From an uncultured Hyphomicrobiales bacterium (GTDB lineage: Bacteria > Pseudomonadota > Alphaproteobacteria > Rhizobiales > Aestuariivirgaceae), in the NCBI GenBank assembly GCA_903930095.1, contig CAIYXE010000661.1, forward strand, positions 1 to 10,998: a stretch of DNA of 10,998 nucleotides, given 5' to 3'. A model generated the notes under the pieces. That model ran no database searches. It was not told the origin of the DNA and saw nothing but the letters and a program-made list of their open reading frames with translations. A program made the position numbers and the translations under genes. Below, in pieces: positions 1 through 7,000 of the stretch (the stretch's first letter is position 1; each line of letters starts with the position of its first letter).

Positions 1-1
1 C

Positions 2-544
2 GGCGACTTCGCCCAGGCGATGATGGATTTGGGCGCCACCATCTGCACCCCGCGCGATCCCAACTGCCTCATCTGTCCGTGGGCGGAGCATTGTGCCGGC
101 CGCATCTCGGGCCTTGCGCCCTCGCTGCCGCGCAAGAAGCCAAAGAAGCTGGTGCCCACGCGCCGCGGCATCGCCTTCTGGATCGAGCGCGCGGACGGCG
201 CGGTGCTGCTCCGCCGCAGGCCTGAAAAGGGCCTTCTCGGCGGTATGATGGAAGTGCCGTCCACGCAATGGGCTGCAACCCCTGAAGGCGAGCCACCGCT
301 CCGCGCGCAATGGCAGGTCCTTCCAGGCAAGGTCACGCACACCTTCACCCATTTTCACCTCGAACTCGACGTCTGGCGTGCGGTGTCGATTGCCGATGGC
401 GAAGTGCTGGAAGAGGGCGACTACCGCTGGACAGCGCCAGCCGCCCTCTCAGGCGAGGCGCTGCCAACCCTCATGCGCAAGGTGGTGGCGCATGTTTTGG
501 GCGATGGTGCGAGGTTCCGGCAAATGCGAAGGCAGCGCCGCTAG
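2..544 (+). CDS. mutY: A/G-specific adenine glycosylase MutY, C-terminal part (5' end outside window)
   Basis: MutY removes adenine mispaired with 8-oxoguanine in base-excision repair. Only the last 180 residues are in the window, entering in frame at base 2. The piece begins with the end of the helix-hairpin-helix glycosylase domain and shows the [4Fe-4S] ligand pattern C-X6-C-X2-C-X5-C (CTPRDPNC, then LIC, then PWAEHC). After a basic linker (PRKKPKK) comes the NUDIX-like domain that recognises 8-oxoG, with LLRRRPEKGLLGGMMEVPS and the THFHLELDVW strand. The catalytic Asp lies upstream and cannot be seen. The gene ends at a TAG that belongs to the left tip of the palindromic element that follows, so the last residues (RQMRRQRR) may have been altered by its insertion. 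It is convergent with the HAD gene. Identification is firm from the Fe-S motif plus the C-terminal domain. Confidence 0.95.
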   Translation, partial: GDFAQAMMDLGATICTPRDPNCLICPWAEHCAGRISGLAPSLPRKKPKKLVPTRRGIAFWIERADGAVLLRRRPEKGLLGGMMEVPSTQWAATPEGEPPLRAQWQVLPGKVTHTFTHFHLELDVWRAVSIADGEVLEEGDYRWTAPAALSGEALPTLMRKVVAHVLGDGARFRQMRRQRR

Positions 545-656
545 AGCATGATCCGCAAAAGTGGAAACCACTTTTGCGGCAAGATCACGCTCAAGCTTTT
601 GATCTTGCGCGAGTTCTTATCGACCAGGTGATTCCACCTGGCCGGAACGCGCGCTA
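541..656. repeat. Rhizobiales-type intergenic palindromic element with two hairpins
   Basis: The whole gap between mutY and the HAD gene is one structured unit. Its tips are an imperfect inverted pair, TAGAGC at 542-547 and GCGCTA at 651-656. The left hairpin has a perfect 12-bp stem, CCGCAAAAGTGG (553-564) and CCACTTTTGCGG (568-579), with an AAA loop. It sits inside outer arms GAGCATGATC (544-553) and GATCACGCTC (583-592), which have one mismatch. The right hairpin has CCAGGTG (624-630) and CACCTGG (635-641) with loop ATTC, inside weaker arms GCGCG-GTTC (607-616) and GAACGCGC (645-652). The left-end phrase CTAGAGCATGATCC and the right-end phrase GATTCCACCTG are ones I recall from high-copy palindromic elements in Mesorhizobium, Brucella and relatives. 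Family membership is from memory and unchecked; the palindromes are read directly. Confidence 0.8.
544..592. terminator. Possible bidirectional terminator hairpin between mutY and the HAD gene
   Basis: The long left hairpin of the palindromic element starts on the last base of the mutY stop codon. Two convergent genes end on either side of the element, so transcripts from both would form a stable stem (12 perfect pairs, AAA or TTT loop, plus outer arms). There is no terminal U-run, so it is not a classical intrinsic terminator. It may work by stalling, by Rho-dependent termination or by protecting the 3' end. The function is inferred from position and structure only. Confidence 0.4.
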
Positions 657-1334
657 CCGCCGCCCGCCCACTTCATCGATATGCGCCAGCAGATCTGCCG
701 GGTCTTCGTACACGCGGTAGGCCCCGGCGCGTTCGAGTTCTTCCGTGCCGTAGCCGCCGGAGAGGAGGCCGATGCCGAGTGCCCTCGCCCGGCGTGCGGC
801 CAGCATGTCCCAGATCGCATCGCCCACCACGCAGGCGGTGCCGATGTCCACGTCGAGCTTCTCGGCTGCGGCCAGGAACAGGTCCGGGTCAGGCTTGGCA
901 TAGCGCACCATGTCGCGTGTGATGATCGTATGCTCGGCGGGGTCAACGCCGAGGATCTTCAGCACGGGGCCCGCCGTTTCGATGCGCCCCGAGGTGGCGA
1001 TGGCCCAGGGAATGTCATTGCCGCTCAGGTAGCTGAGCAGTTCGCGTGCGCCGGGAAGCGGGCGCGTGCGGTGCGAGCGGCTGCCATAGTATTTGATATG
1101 CAGGAGCCTGAGCTTCTCGAGCATCTCCGGCCCGAACTCGAGCCCCGTCTCGCGCGCCAGCGCCTTGGTGAAGAGGCCGCCGGACATGCCGATCTTGCGG
1201 TGCAGCCGCCAGACGGACACTTCGATTCCCTCTTCCTGCAGCGCATCGTGCCAGGCCAGCACATGGTCATAGACGCTGTCGACCAGCGTGCCGTCGAGAT
1301 CGAAGAGGAAGGATGTCTGCTGCCGGGCTTTCAT
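654..1334 (-). CDS. HAD-superfamily hydrolase (phosphoglycolate phosphatase-like)
   Basis: A 226-residue haloacid-dehalogenase-type phosphatase, probably cytoplasmic. Motif I is FLFDLDGTLVDS (nucleophile Asp12, acid Asp14), motif II is AIATSGR (Ser115), motif III is the Lys in AKPDPDLF (Lys147), and motif IV is VVGDAIWD (Asp172, Asp176). Residues 20-90 form a helical cap of the Gph/PGMB (subfamily IA) type. The substrate cannot be told from sequence; phosphoglycolate and sugar phosphates are common for this group. The ATG has GAGG nine bases upstream, which supports this start. It is last in the minus-strand series, 60 bp after ccrM, so it may be cotranscribed with it. Its TAG stop lies in the right tip of the palindromic element. 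A HAD gene between mutY and ccrM is an arrangement I recall from other Rhizobiales. Confidence 0.9.
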   Translation of the reverse strand: MKARQQTSFLFDLDGTLVDSVYDHVLAWHDALQEEGIEVSVWRLHRKIGMSGGLFTKALARETGLEFGPEMLEKLRLLHIKYYGSRSHRTRPLPGARELLSYLSGNDIPWAIATSGRIETAGPVLKILGVDPAEHTIITRDMVRYAKPDPDLFLAAAEKLDVDIGTACVVGDAIWDMLAARRARALGIGLLSGGYGTEELERAGAYRVYEDPADLLAHIDEVGGRR

Positions 1335-1394
1335 GGATCGGACCCTCGTGTGCGGACCCGATTAGACCCGTGAAGGCCCGGCTGCAACTGAGGA

Positions 1395-2576
<1,182 letters not shown>

Positions 2577-2591
2577 GCTTTCGGGCGGCAT

Positions 2592-2609
2592 GGTTAACGG
2601 CTCATCAAC
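2592..2609 (-). promoter_or_regulatory. Putative CtrA-binding site for ccrM
   Basis: Read on the minus strand, GTTGATGAGCCGTTAACC contains TTGA-N7-TTAAC, one mismatch from the CtrA consensus TTAA-N7-TTAAC. It continues into TTAACCAT, matching the extended half-site. It covers the last codons and stop of rnhB, 93-108 bases upstream of the preferred ccrM ATG. If TTAACC serves as the -35, a 17-base spacer leads to TTCACG, which overlaps the GANTC site at 2572-2576. CtrA control of ccrM is established in Caulobacter and reported in Rhizobiales; here it rests on sequence match and position only. Confidence 0.5.
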
Positions 2610-3208
2610 GCCGCGATGGGCGCGAAGCTCCTGCGGTGCAGCGGCGTGGGGCCGTGGCGCAGCAGCGCGTCCTTGTGGAAGGCGGTGCCGTAGCCCTTGT
2701 GCCGGGCAAAACCATAGAGCGGGTAGGTGGCGTCATGCCCAACCATGATCCTGTCACGCGTGACCTTCGCGATGATCGAGGCGGCGGCGATCGAGAGCGA
2801 GCGCGAATCGCCCTTGACGATTGTCTCGGCCCGGCAGGGCAGGGCGGGCGCGCGGTTGCCGTCGATCAGCGCCAGGTCGGCGCCGCCGATGCCGTCAAGC
2901 GCCCTGGCCATCGCCCAGAGCGTCGCCTGCAGGATATTGTCGCGGTCGATCCGCTCCGCCTCGGCAATGCCGATGCCGACCCGGGCCCTGCGCAGGATGG
3001 GCTCGAACAGCGCCTCCCGCTGCGCTTCTGTCAGCTTCTTCGAATCATCGAGGCCCACAGGAATGTCGTCGGGGTTGAGCACCACGGCGGCGGCGACAAC
3101 GGGGCCCGCCCACGGCCCGCGGCCCGCCTCGTCGATGCCGCAGACCAGCCTTGCGCCCTGTCGCAATGCGTCCCGCTCGATGGTGAAATCAGGTCTGAAA
3201 CCGCCCAT
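2594..3208 (-). CDS. rnhB: Ribonuclease HII
   Basis: RNase HII cuts the RNA strand of RNA-DNA hybrids and starts ribonucleotide excision by incising 5' of single ribonucleotides in DNA. The 204-residue protein is of normal length. Signature CGIDEAGRGPWAGPVVAA holds catalytic Asp26 and Glu27. The third and fourth acidic residues are Asp116 (LIDGN) and Asp134 (KGDSRSLSIAAASIIAKVTRD). DDSKKL (54-59) and the C-terminal HKGYGTAFH motif are present. The ATG is preceded by AAGGGG six bases away. The start codon and this Shine-Dalgarno fall inside overlapping hairpins in the 22-bp gap after the radical SAM gene, so translation may be modulated. The gene is probably cotranscribed with that gene and leads into ccrM; its stop overlaps the CtrA-like box. 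Confidence 0.96.
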   Translation of the reverse strand: MGGFRPDFTIERDALRQGARLVCGIDEAGRGPWAGPVVAAAVVLNPDDIPVGLDDSKKLTEAQREALFEPILRRARVGIGIAEAERIDRDNILQATLWAMARALDGIGGADLALIDGNRAPALPCRAETIVKGDSRSLSIAAASIIAKVTRDRIMVGHDATYPLYGFARHKGYGTAFHKDALLRHGPTPLHRRSFAPIAALMSR

Positions 3209-3227
3209 GCCGCCCCTTATGGGCGGC
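3201..3227 (-). promoter_or_regulatory. Two mutually exclusive hairpins over the rnhB start
   Basis: On the mRNA sense, GCCGCCC (3227-3221) can pair with GGGCGGC (3215-3209) around a five-base loop. Alternatively CCGCCCAT (3226-3219) pairs perfectly with ATGGGCGG (3208-3201), which includes the rnhB start codon and leaves the AAGGGG Shine-Dalgarno in the loop. The pairings cannot coexist. Control of translation initiation is a guess; GC-rich sequence forms such stems by chance fairly often. Confidence 0.35.
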
Positions 3228-3230
3228 GGG

Positions 3231-4367
3231 TCAGATAAGCGTCAACTGCTCGCCCGGCTGGGGCGGGCGGCGGAAATGATCCGTCGAGAGCCTCACCCTG
3301 GCGCCATTGAGCCCCAGCCGCTGACAGGCCAGTTCGAAGCGGCGGCCGATGGTCCAGGCATAGGGCCCGGTGCCCCGCTGGCGCGTGCCGAAGGCGGCCT
3401 CATACTCCTTGCCGCCGCTTGCCGACCTCACAAGCGACATCACCCTTGCCGCGCGGTCCGGCATGCTGGCCTCCAGCCAGTCCTTGAACACGTCCTTCAC
3501 CTCATGCGGCAGGCGCAGCATCACGTAGCCTGCTTCCCCTGCGCCCGCACCACGCGCCGTTGCCAGAATCGCCTCGATCTCGCTGTCGTTTACCGCCGGG
3601 ATGATGGGCGCCACCATCACCACGGTGGGAATGCCCGCCTCCGAAAGCTGCCGGATCGCGGCAAGCCGCTTCGCAGGCGTGGCGGCCCGGGGCTCCATGG
3701 CGCGGGCAAGCTTCGGGTCGAGCGTCGTCACCGACAGCGCCACCTTCACCAGCCCCTTCCGCGCCATGGGGGCCAGAATGTCGATGTCGCGGGTGACGAG
3801 GGCCGACTTCGTCACGATGCCGACCGGGTGGTTGAACTCCGAGAGCACCTCGAGCACGGCCCGCGTGATCCGCCGCTCCCGCTCGATTGGCTGGTAGGCA
3901 TCGGTGTTTGCGCCGAGTGCGATGGTCTTCGGCACATAGGCCTTGTGCGAGAGTTCAGCGCGCAGCAGTTCCGCCGCATTGGGCTTGGCGAAAAGCTTCG
4001 ATTCGAAATCGAGCCCCGGAGAGAGCCCCATGTAGGCGTGGGCGGGCCGGGCATAACAATAGGCGCAGCCGTGCTCGCAGCCGCGATAGGGATTGATCGA
4101 GCGGTCGAAGGAAATATCGGGCGATTCGTTCCGGGTGATGATCGACTTCGGCTTCTCCTCGAACACCTCGGTGCGGAAGGCAGGAAGGTCCTCCAGCCCC
4201 TGCCAGCCGTCATCGAACAGCGATCGGCTGAACGGCTCGAACCGGCCGGAGATGTTGAGCGTGGCGCCGCGCCCGCGGGCCTGCCCGGCGAACGCCGTCA
4301 TCCGCCCCTCGCTGAGTGCGGCAGGGTCGGGCTCACGTGCCCTGCGCCGATCCATCAGTGTGAACAT
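3231..4367 (-). CDS. PA0069-family radical SAM protein (SplB-like, 'DNA repair photolyase' group)
   Basis: A 378-residue radical S-adenosylmethionine enzyme. The cluster-binding motif C-X3-C-X2-C reads GCEHGCAYCY, with Cys at 97, 101 and 104. The family phrases SINPYRGCEHGCAYCYARP, YMGLSPGLDFESKLFAK, LGANTDAYQPIER and KVALSVTTLDPKLARAMEPR match the PA0069/Rv2578c group of COG1533. That group is related to spore photoproduct lyase, but its reaction is unknown as far as I know, so 'DNA repair' is only a family label. I prefer ATG 4367 because the likely promoter would start transcription at or near it, giving a leaderless mRNA; ATG 4355 is an alternative. In-frame codons reaching 4562 would run through the promoter and the divergent gene. 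The gene heads the series with rnhB and ccrM. The SOS box upstream suggests DNA-damage induction. Confidence 0.88.
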   Translation of the reverse strand: MFTLMDRRRAREPDPAALSEGRMTAFAGQARGRGATLNISGRFEPFSRSLFDDGWQGLEDLPAFRTEVFEEKPKSIITRNESPDISFDRSINPYRGCEHGCAYCYARPAHAYMGLSPGLDFESKLFAKPNAAELLRAELSHKAYVPKTIALGANTDAYQPIERERRITRAVLEVLSEFNHPVGIVTKSALVTRDIDILAPMARKGLVKVALSVTTLDPKLARAMEPRAATPAKRLAAIRQLSEAGIPTVVMVAPIIPAVNDSEIEAILATARGAGAGEAGYVMLRLPHEVKDVFKDWLEASMPDRAARVMSLVRSASGGKEYEAAFGTRQRGTGPYAWTIGRRFELACQRLGLNGARVRLSTDHFRRPPQPGEQLTLI

Positions 4368-4373
4368 GGCAAA

Positions 4374-4402
4374 AGCATAGGCGACTTTTGGGAACAAAAC
4401 AA
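4374..4402 (-). promoter_or_regulatory. Likely promoter of the radical SAM gene
   Basis: On the minus strand TTGTTT (4402-4397) is separated by 17 bases from TATGCT (4379-4374), a good housekeeping sigma match. Transcription would begin about seven bases on, at or next to the A of ATG 4367. The -35 hexamer lies within the LexA-type box, so repressor binding would block polymerase. Prediction from sequence only. Confidence 0.45.
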
Positions 4403-4406
4403 GAAC
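4392..4406. promoter_or_regulatory. LexA-type SOS box (GAAC-N7-GAAC)
   Basis: The plus strand reads GAACAAAACAAGAAC, a perfect GAAC-N7-GAAC direct repeat (GTTC-N7-GTTC on the other strand). This is the known alphaproteobacterial LexA operator, unlike the CTG-N10-CAG box of E. coli. It lies 25 bases upstream of the preferred start of the radical SAM gene and overlaps its predicted -35. It is 37 bases upstream of the EamA permease start. The first gene is the more likely target given its family; both could be affected. Binding is inferred. Confidence 0.7.
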
Positions 4407-4443
4407 AATCTGCCTGTGGTTGCCGGGTCCTGCGAAGCGGGGC

Positions 4444-5337
4444 ATGGTCGCCTCGCCCATGACTCGCCGCCAGGTCCTTCTCGCACTGCTCCCGCCCCTG
4501 TTCTTCGGAATGGGCTTCACCATCGCCAAGCCGGCGGTGCAGCATTTCCCGCCGCTGTTCATGATGCTGATGGTCTACGGCGGCATCGCCATCGTGCTGG
4601 CGCTCACCCGGCGCGAGAGGCTGAAGACGCCCTGGACCTCGATCATCGCCATTTCGGCCTTTGCGGTGACCATCCAGGGGGCGCTGCTGTTCTGGGGATT
4701 GCGCAGCGATTCGATGCCGGCCACCGCCGCCAACCTCATCCTGCAGATCCAGATACCGTTTGCCGTCCTGCTCGACTGGCTGATCATGAAGGAAAGGCTG
4801 GATCTCAGGAAGGCGGCGGGAACGGCGCTGGCCGTGCTCGGCGTCGCGATCGTCATCGGCCTGCCGGAGGAGGCTCCGGGCATTCTTCCCACGGTCATGA
4901 TCATCGCCAGCGCCTTCTGCTGGTCGCTGGGTCAGGTGCTGGCGCGGAAATACGGCAGGGACAGCGGTCCCGGCCTGCTCAAGGCCAATGCGTTCGGCAG
5001 CGTGCCGCAGCTGGCGCTGGCCACGCTGCTGATCGAGCAGGGCCAGTGGCAATCCGTGGTGCAGGCGACGTGGCTGCAGTGGTCGATGCTCGCCTTCGTC
5101 GGTGTCGTCGGGTTCTACCTGGCCTATATGTGCTGGTTCACCCTGCTGAAGCAGTGCCGCATGGACGAGGCCGCGCCCTTTATCCTGCTGATGCCGGTTG
5201 TCGGCATCGTCACCGCTGCCGTGGTGCTGGGCGAATCCGTCTCGCTCGCGCAGCTGGCCGGGGGTGCTGTCATCCTCGCCGGACTCGCCATCGTGTCGGG
5301 CGTGAGGCTGCCCTTGCGGAGCAAGGCGGGGGCGTGA
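4444..5337 (+). CDS. EamA/DMT-superfamily permease (YddG/RhaT-like exporter family)
   Basis: An inner-membrane protein of 297 residues with about ten hydrophobic segments in two EamA halves. The first half runs from VLLALLPPLFFGMGFTIAKP to LAVLGVAIVIGL, the second from TVMIIASAFCWSLGQVLAR to LAGGAVILAGLAIVSG. The phrases ATAANLILQIQIPFAVLLDWL and ERLDLRKAAGTALAVLGV are typical of first halves, and APFILLMPVVGIVTAAVVLGE of second halves. Family members export amino acids or other metabolites; the substrate cannot be assigned. Start choice: ATG 4444 has a GGGG just upstream; ATG 4459 would trim five residues and TTG 4420 would add eight. It is divergent from the radical SAM gene and shares the 76-bp region with the SOS box. 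It ends 12 bp before the convergent moaB, leaving no room for a separate terminator. Confidence 0.88.
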   Translation: MVASPMTRRQVLLALLPPLFFGMGFTIAKPAVQHFPPLFMMLMVYGGIAIVLALTRRERLKTPWTSIIAISAFAVTIQGALLFWGLRSDSMPATAANLILQIQIPFAVLLDWLIMKERLDLRKAAGTALAVLGVAIVIGLPEEAPGILPTVMIIASAFCWSLGQVLARKYGRDSGPGLLKANAFGSVPQLALATLLIEQGQWQSVVQATWLQWSMLAFVGVVGFYLAYMCWFTLLKQCRMDEAAPFILLMPVVGIVTAAVVLGESVSLAQLAGGAVILAGLAIVSGVRLPLRSKAGA

Positions 5338-5349
5338 GCCTGGTCCTGA

Positions 5350-5889
5350 TCAGCCCTGTCCGCGCTGCTGGTGCTCCTGCAGGCGGGGCATGATCTCGAC
5401 GAAATTGCAGGGCTTGTGGGTATAGTCCAGCTGCGGCTGCAGGATCTGGTCCCAGCCGTCCTTGCAGGCCCCGGGCGAGCCTGGCAGACAGAAGATGTAT
5501 TTGCCCTTCATCACGCCGGCGCATGCGCGGGACTGGATGGTCGAGGTTCCGATCTTGGGGAAGGAGATCATATGGAACAGCGTGCTGAATCCCTCGATCT
5601 CCTTTTCGAAGAGCGGGCGCATGGCCTCCACCGTCACGTCGTTGCCGGTCAGGCCGGTGCCGCCCGTCGAGATGATGGCATCGATGTCGCTGCGGCCGGT
5701 CCAGTCGCGAATCACATGGCGGATGGAGCGGATGTCGTCCTTCACGATCTTGCGCGCCGACAGCAGGTGGCCCGCGGCGGCAACCCGGTCGGCCAGCGTT
5801 TTGCCGGACACGTCCGTCTCGAGCGAGCGCGTGTCGGATATCGTCAGGATGGCGATCCGGACGGGGATGAACTGCCTTGCCTCACTCAT
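5350..5889 (-). CDS. moaB: Molybdopterin biosynthesis protein MoaB
   Basis: A 179-residue cytoplasmic protein of the MoaB/MogA fold, which acts in molybdenum cofactor synthesis; several bacterial MoaB proteins adenylylate molybdopterin before metal insertion. The N-terminus RIAILTISDTRS and the molybdopterin-binding loop STGGTGLTGNDVTVEA are family hallmarks, as are the later FCLPGSPGACKDGWDQIL and the RPLFEKEIEGFSTLFHMISF segment. Length is normal. I prefer ATG 5889, with AAGG eleven bases upstream; GTG 5901 would add four residues but lies too close to that AAGG. No other molybdenum gene is in the window, so it stands alone. It is convergent with the EamA gene, and a 221-bp upstream region separates it from the udg gene, so it probably has its own promoter. 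Confidence 0.95.
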   Translation of the reverse strand: MSEARQFIPVRIAILTISDTRSLETDVSGKTLADRVAAAGHLLSARKIVKDDIRSIRHVIRDWTGRSDIDAIISTGGTGLTGNDVTVEAMRPLFEKEIEGFSTLFHMISFPKIGTSTIQSRACAGVMKGKYIFCLPGSPGACKDGWDQILQPQLDYTHKPCNFVEIMPRLQEHQQRGQG

Positions 5890-6110
5890 GTTGGAAAGCA
5901 CCTTGGGTAATCATCAGCCAATATAGACGACGGCAAGCAACTGCCTGCCAGTCCTTCGTTCCCGCCGGGCATGAAACACCATTCAACTACGCAGAACAAG
6001 GGAAACTCCCGCTGTTTCAGCGCCTGCCCCGCCGCGGAGCGCGAGAATGTGGAAAATTTTCCTGTCAAACCGGCGCCAACGTCAAAATCAGATGTTCTTC
6101 CAAGGCACGG
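5890..6110. other. Non-coding gap upstream of moaB with two dyads
   Basis: This is the longest gap. It holds a perfect 12-bp palindrome GGAAAATTTTCC at 6051-6062 and an imperfect dyad GGCAAGCA (5932-5939) / TGCCTGCC (5942-5949) with one mismatch. On the minus strand TATATT (5925-5920) could be a -10 for moaB, 31 bases from its ATG, but no convincing -35 lies at the right distance. A short minus-strand reading frame (5886-6068) crosses the moaB start and lacks support. Regulatory roles are unproven. Confidence 0.35.
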
Positions 6111-6920
6111 TCAGTGCGCGTCAAGAGCCTGCCTGAGTGTGAGAAGGTCACGCCAGGCGAGCCGTTTCTGCGCCGGCTGGCGCAGCAGAAAGGCGGGGTG
6201 CAGGGTTGGCAGCAGCGGAATGTTCCGCCCACTGATGTTTGCCGTCGTCCACCTGCCGCGCATCTTCAGCATGCCGTCGCTGCGGCCGGTGAGGCGGTGG
6301 GCAGGCGTCACCCCCAGGCAGACGATCACATCGGGTTTCTGCAGTTCAATCGTCCTCAACAGGAAGGGCAGGCACATCTGGGTCTCGGCTTCCGTTGGCG
6401 TGCGGTTGCCGGGCGGGCGCCAGAAGATCAGGTTGGTGATGAACACCGCATTCTCCCTGTCATCGGCCGTCCGCGACAGGCCGATCGCGGCCAGCATCCG
6501 GTCGAGGAGCTGCCCGGAGCGTCCGGCAAAGGGCTTGCCCTGGATGTCCTCGTCGCGGTCTGGCGCCTCGCCCACCAGCATCACGCGCGCCGCGGGGTTG
6601 CCGTCGGCATAGCACAGCCGGGTCGCCGTCTTTTTCAAGGGGCAGGCATCGAAGGCATCGAGGGCCGCGGCGATCTCCGCGAGGCTTCCGCACGCCGCGG
6701 CCTGGGAGGGTGTGGCCGGGGCATGGCTGTGCCGGGTCTCCGCCACGACCGGGGCTGGCATGGCGGCCTTGGCGGCCAGCACGGGTGCCCCGGCGCTTGC
6801 GGCGGCAGCGAGGCGGTTCACCGCCTCCTCGCCGATGATCTCGTCTGCGCCCATCTCGGCCAGCCAGCGCAGGGCGGCGGCCGCCTCATGCGGCGTCATG
6901 TCGTTTCGCTTTGTTTCCAT
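6111..6920 (-). CDS. Uracil-DNA glycosylase, family-4-like, with two Fe-S cysteines replaced
   Basis: A 269-residue base-excision-repair enzyme of the uracil-DNA glycosylase superfamily. Motif A is VGEAPDRDEDIQGKPFAGRSGQLLDRML (116-143, broken here by its key parts GEAP and GRSGQLLD), followed by the family-4 phrase RPPGNRTPT (168-176). Motif B is LPTLHPAFLLR (237-247, His241). Classical family-4 enzymes bind a [4Fe-4S] cluster with four Cys; by alignment in my head, positions one and three are Phe90 and Trp168 here, while Cys93 and Cys183 remain. I recall the IPWRPPGNR form from other alphaproteobacteria, so this is probably a lineage variant. An Ala/Pro-rich N-terminal 85 residues precedes the catalytic domain. 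The start at ATG 6920 lacks a clear Shine-Dalgarno; ATG 6899 is possible. It is divergent from the ETF-QO gene. Confidence 0.88.
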   Translation of the reverse strand: METKRNDMTPHEAAAALRWLAEMGADEIIGEEAVNRLAAAASAGAPVLAAKAAMPAPVVAETRHSHAPATPSQAAACGSLAEIAAALDAFDACPLKKTATRLCYADGNPAARVMLVGEAPDRDEDIQGKPFAGRSGQLLDRMLAAIGLSRTADDRENAVFITNLIFWRPPGNRTPTEAETQMCLPFLLRTIELQKPDVIVCLGVTPAHRLTGRSDGMLKMRGRWTTANISGRNIPLLPTLHPAFLLRQPAQKRLAWRDLLTLRQALDAH

Positions 6921-6935
6921 GTCTGAAATGGTGGC

Positions 6936-6963
6936 TTGTGCCCGTATCCGGTGCCACTATAAA
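6936..6963 (+). promoter_or_regulatory. Candidate promoter of the ETF-QO gene
   Basis: TTGTGC (6936-6941) is followed after 16 bases by TATAAA (6958-6963), a plausible housekeeping-type promoter in the 80-bp region between the divergent udg and ETF-QO genes. The expected transcript would begin near 6970, leaving about 30 bases of leader with AGGAG at 6988-6992. Prediction from sequence only. Confidence 0.4.
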
Positions 6964-7000
6964 GGCGCCCGACGTTTGAAGATAGGCAGGAGTGAGGCTC

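Noticed and set aside
541..656. CRISPR repeat or attachment site
   Set aside because: There is a single copy with no spacer array, no integrase and no direct-repeat partner in the window; the structure is a two-hairpin palindromic element.
4368..4562. Longer start (up to 4562) for the radical SAM gene
   Set aside because: The extra 65 residues would run through the SOS box, the predicted promoter and the start of the divergent EamA gene, and they do not resemble the family N-terminus.
5346..5353. CTGATCAG palindrome at the moaB stop as a terminator
   Set aside because: An eight-base palindrome with no loop and no T-run is too short to support a call.
2727..5393. Plus-strand open frame of 888 codons over rnhB, the radical SAM gene and the EamA gene
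   Set aside because: It runs antisense to two well-identified genes and out of frame through a third, with a low-complexity Arg/Gly/Ala-rich product and no family motif. Long shadow frames are normal in GC-rich DNA.
5886..6068. Short minus-strand frame (60 codons) upstream of moaB
   Set aside because: It needs a TTG start, overlaps the moaB start in another frame, and shows no motif or ribosome-binding site.
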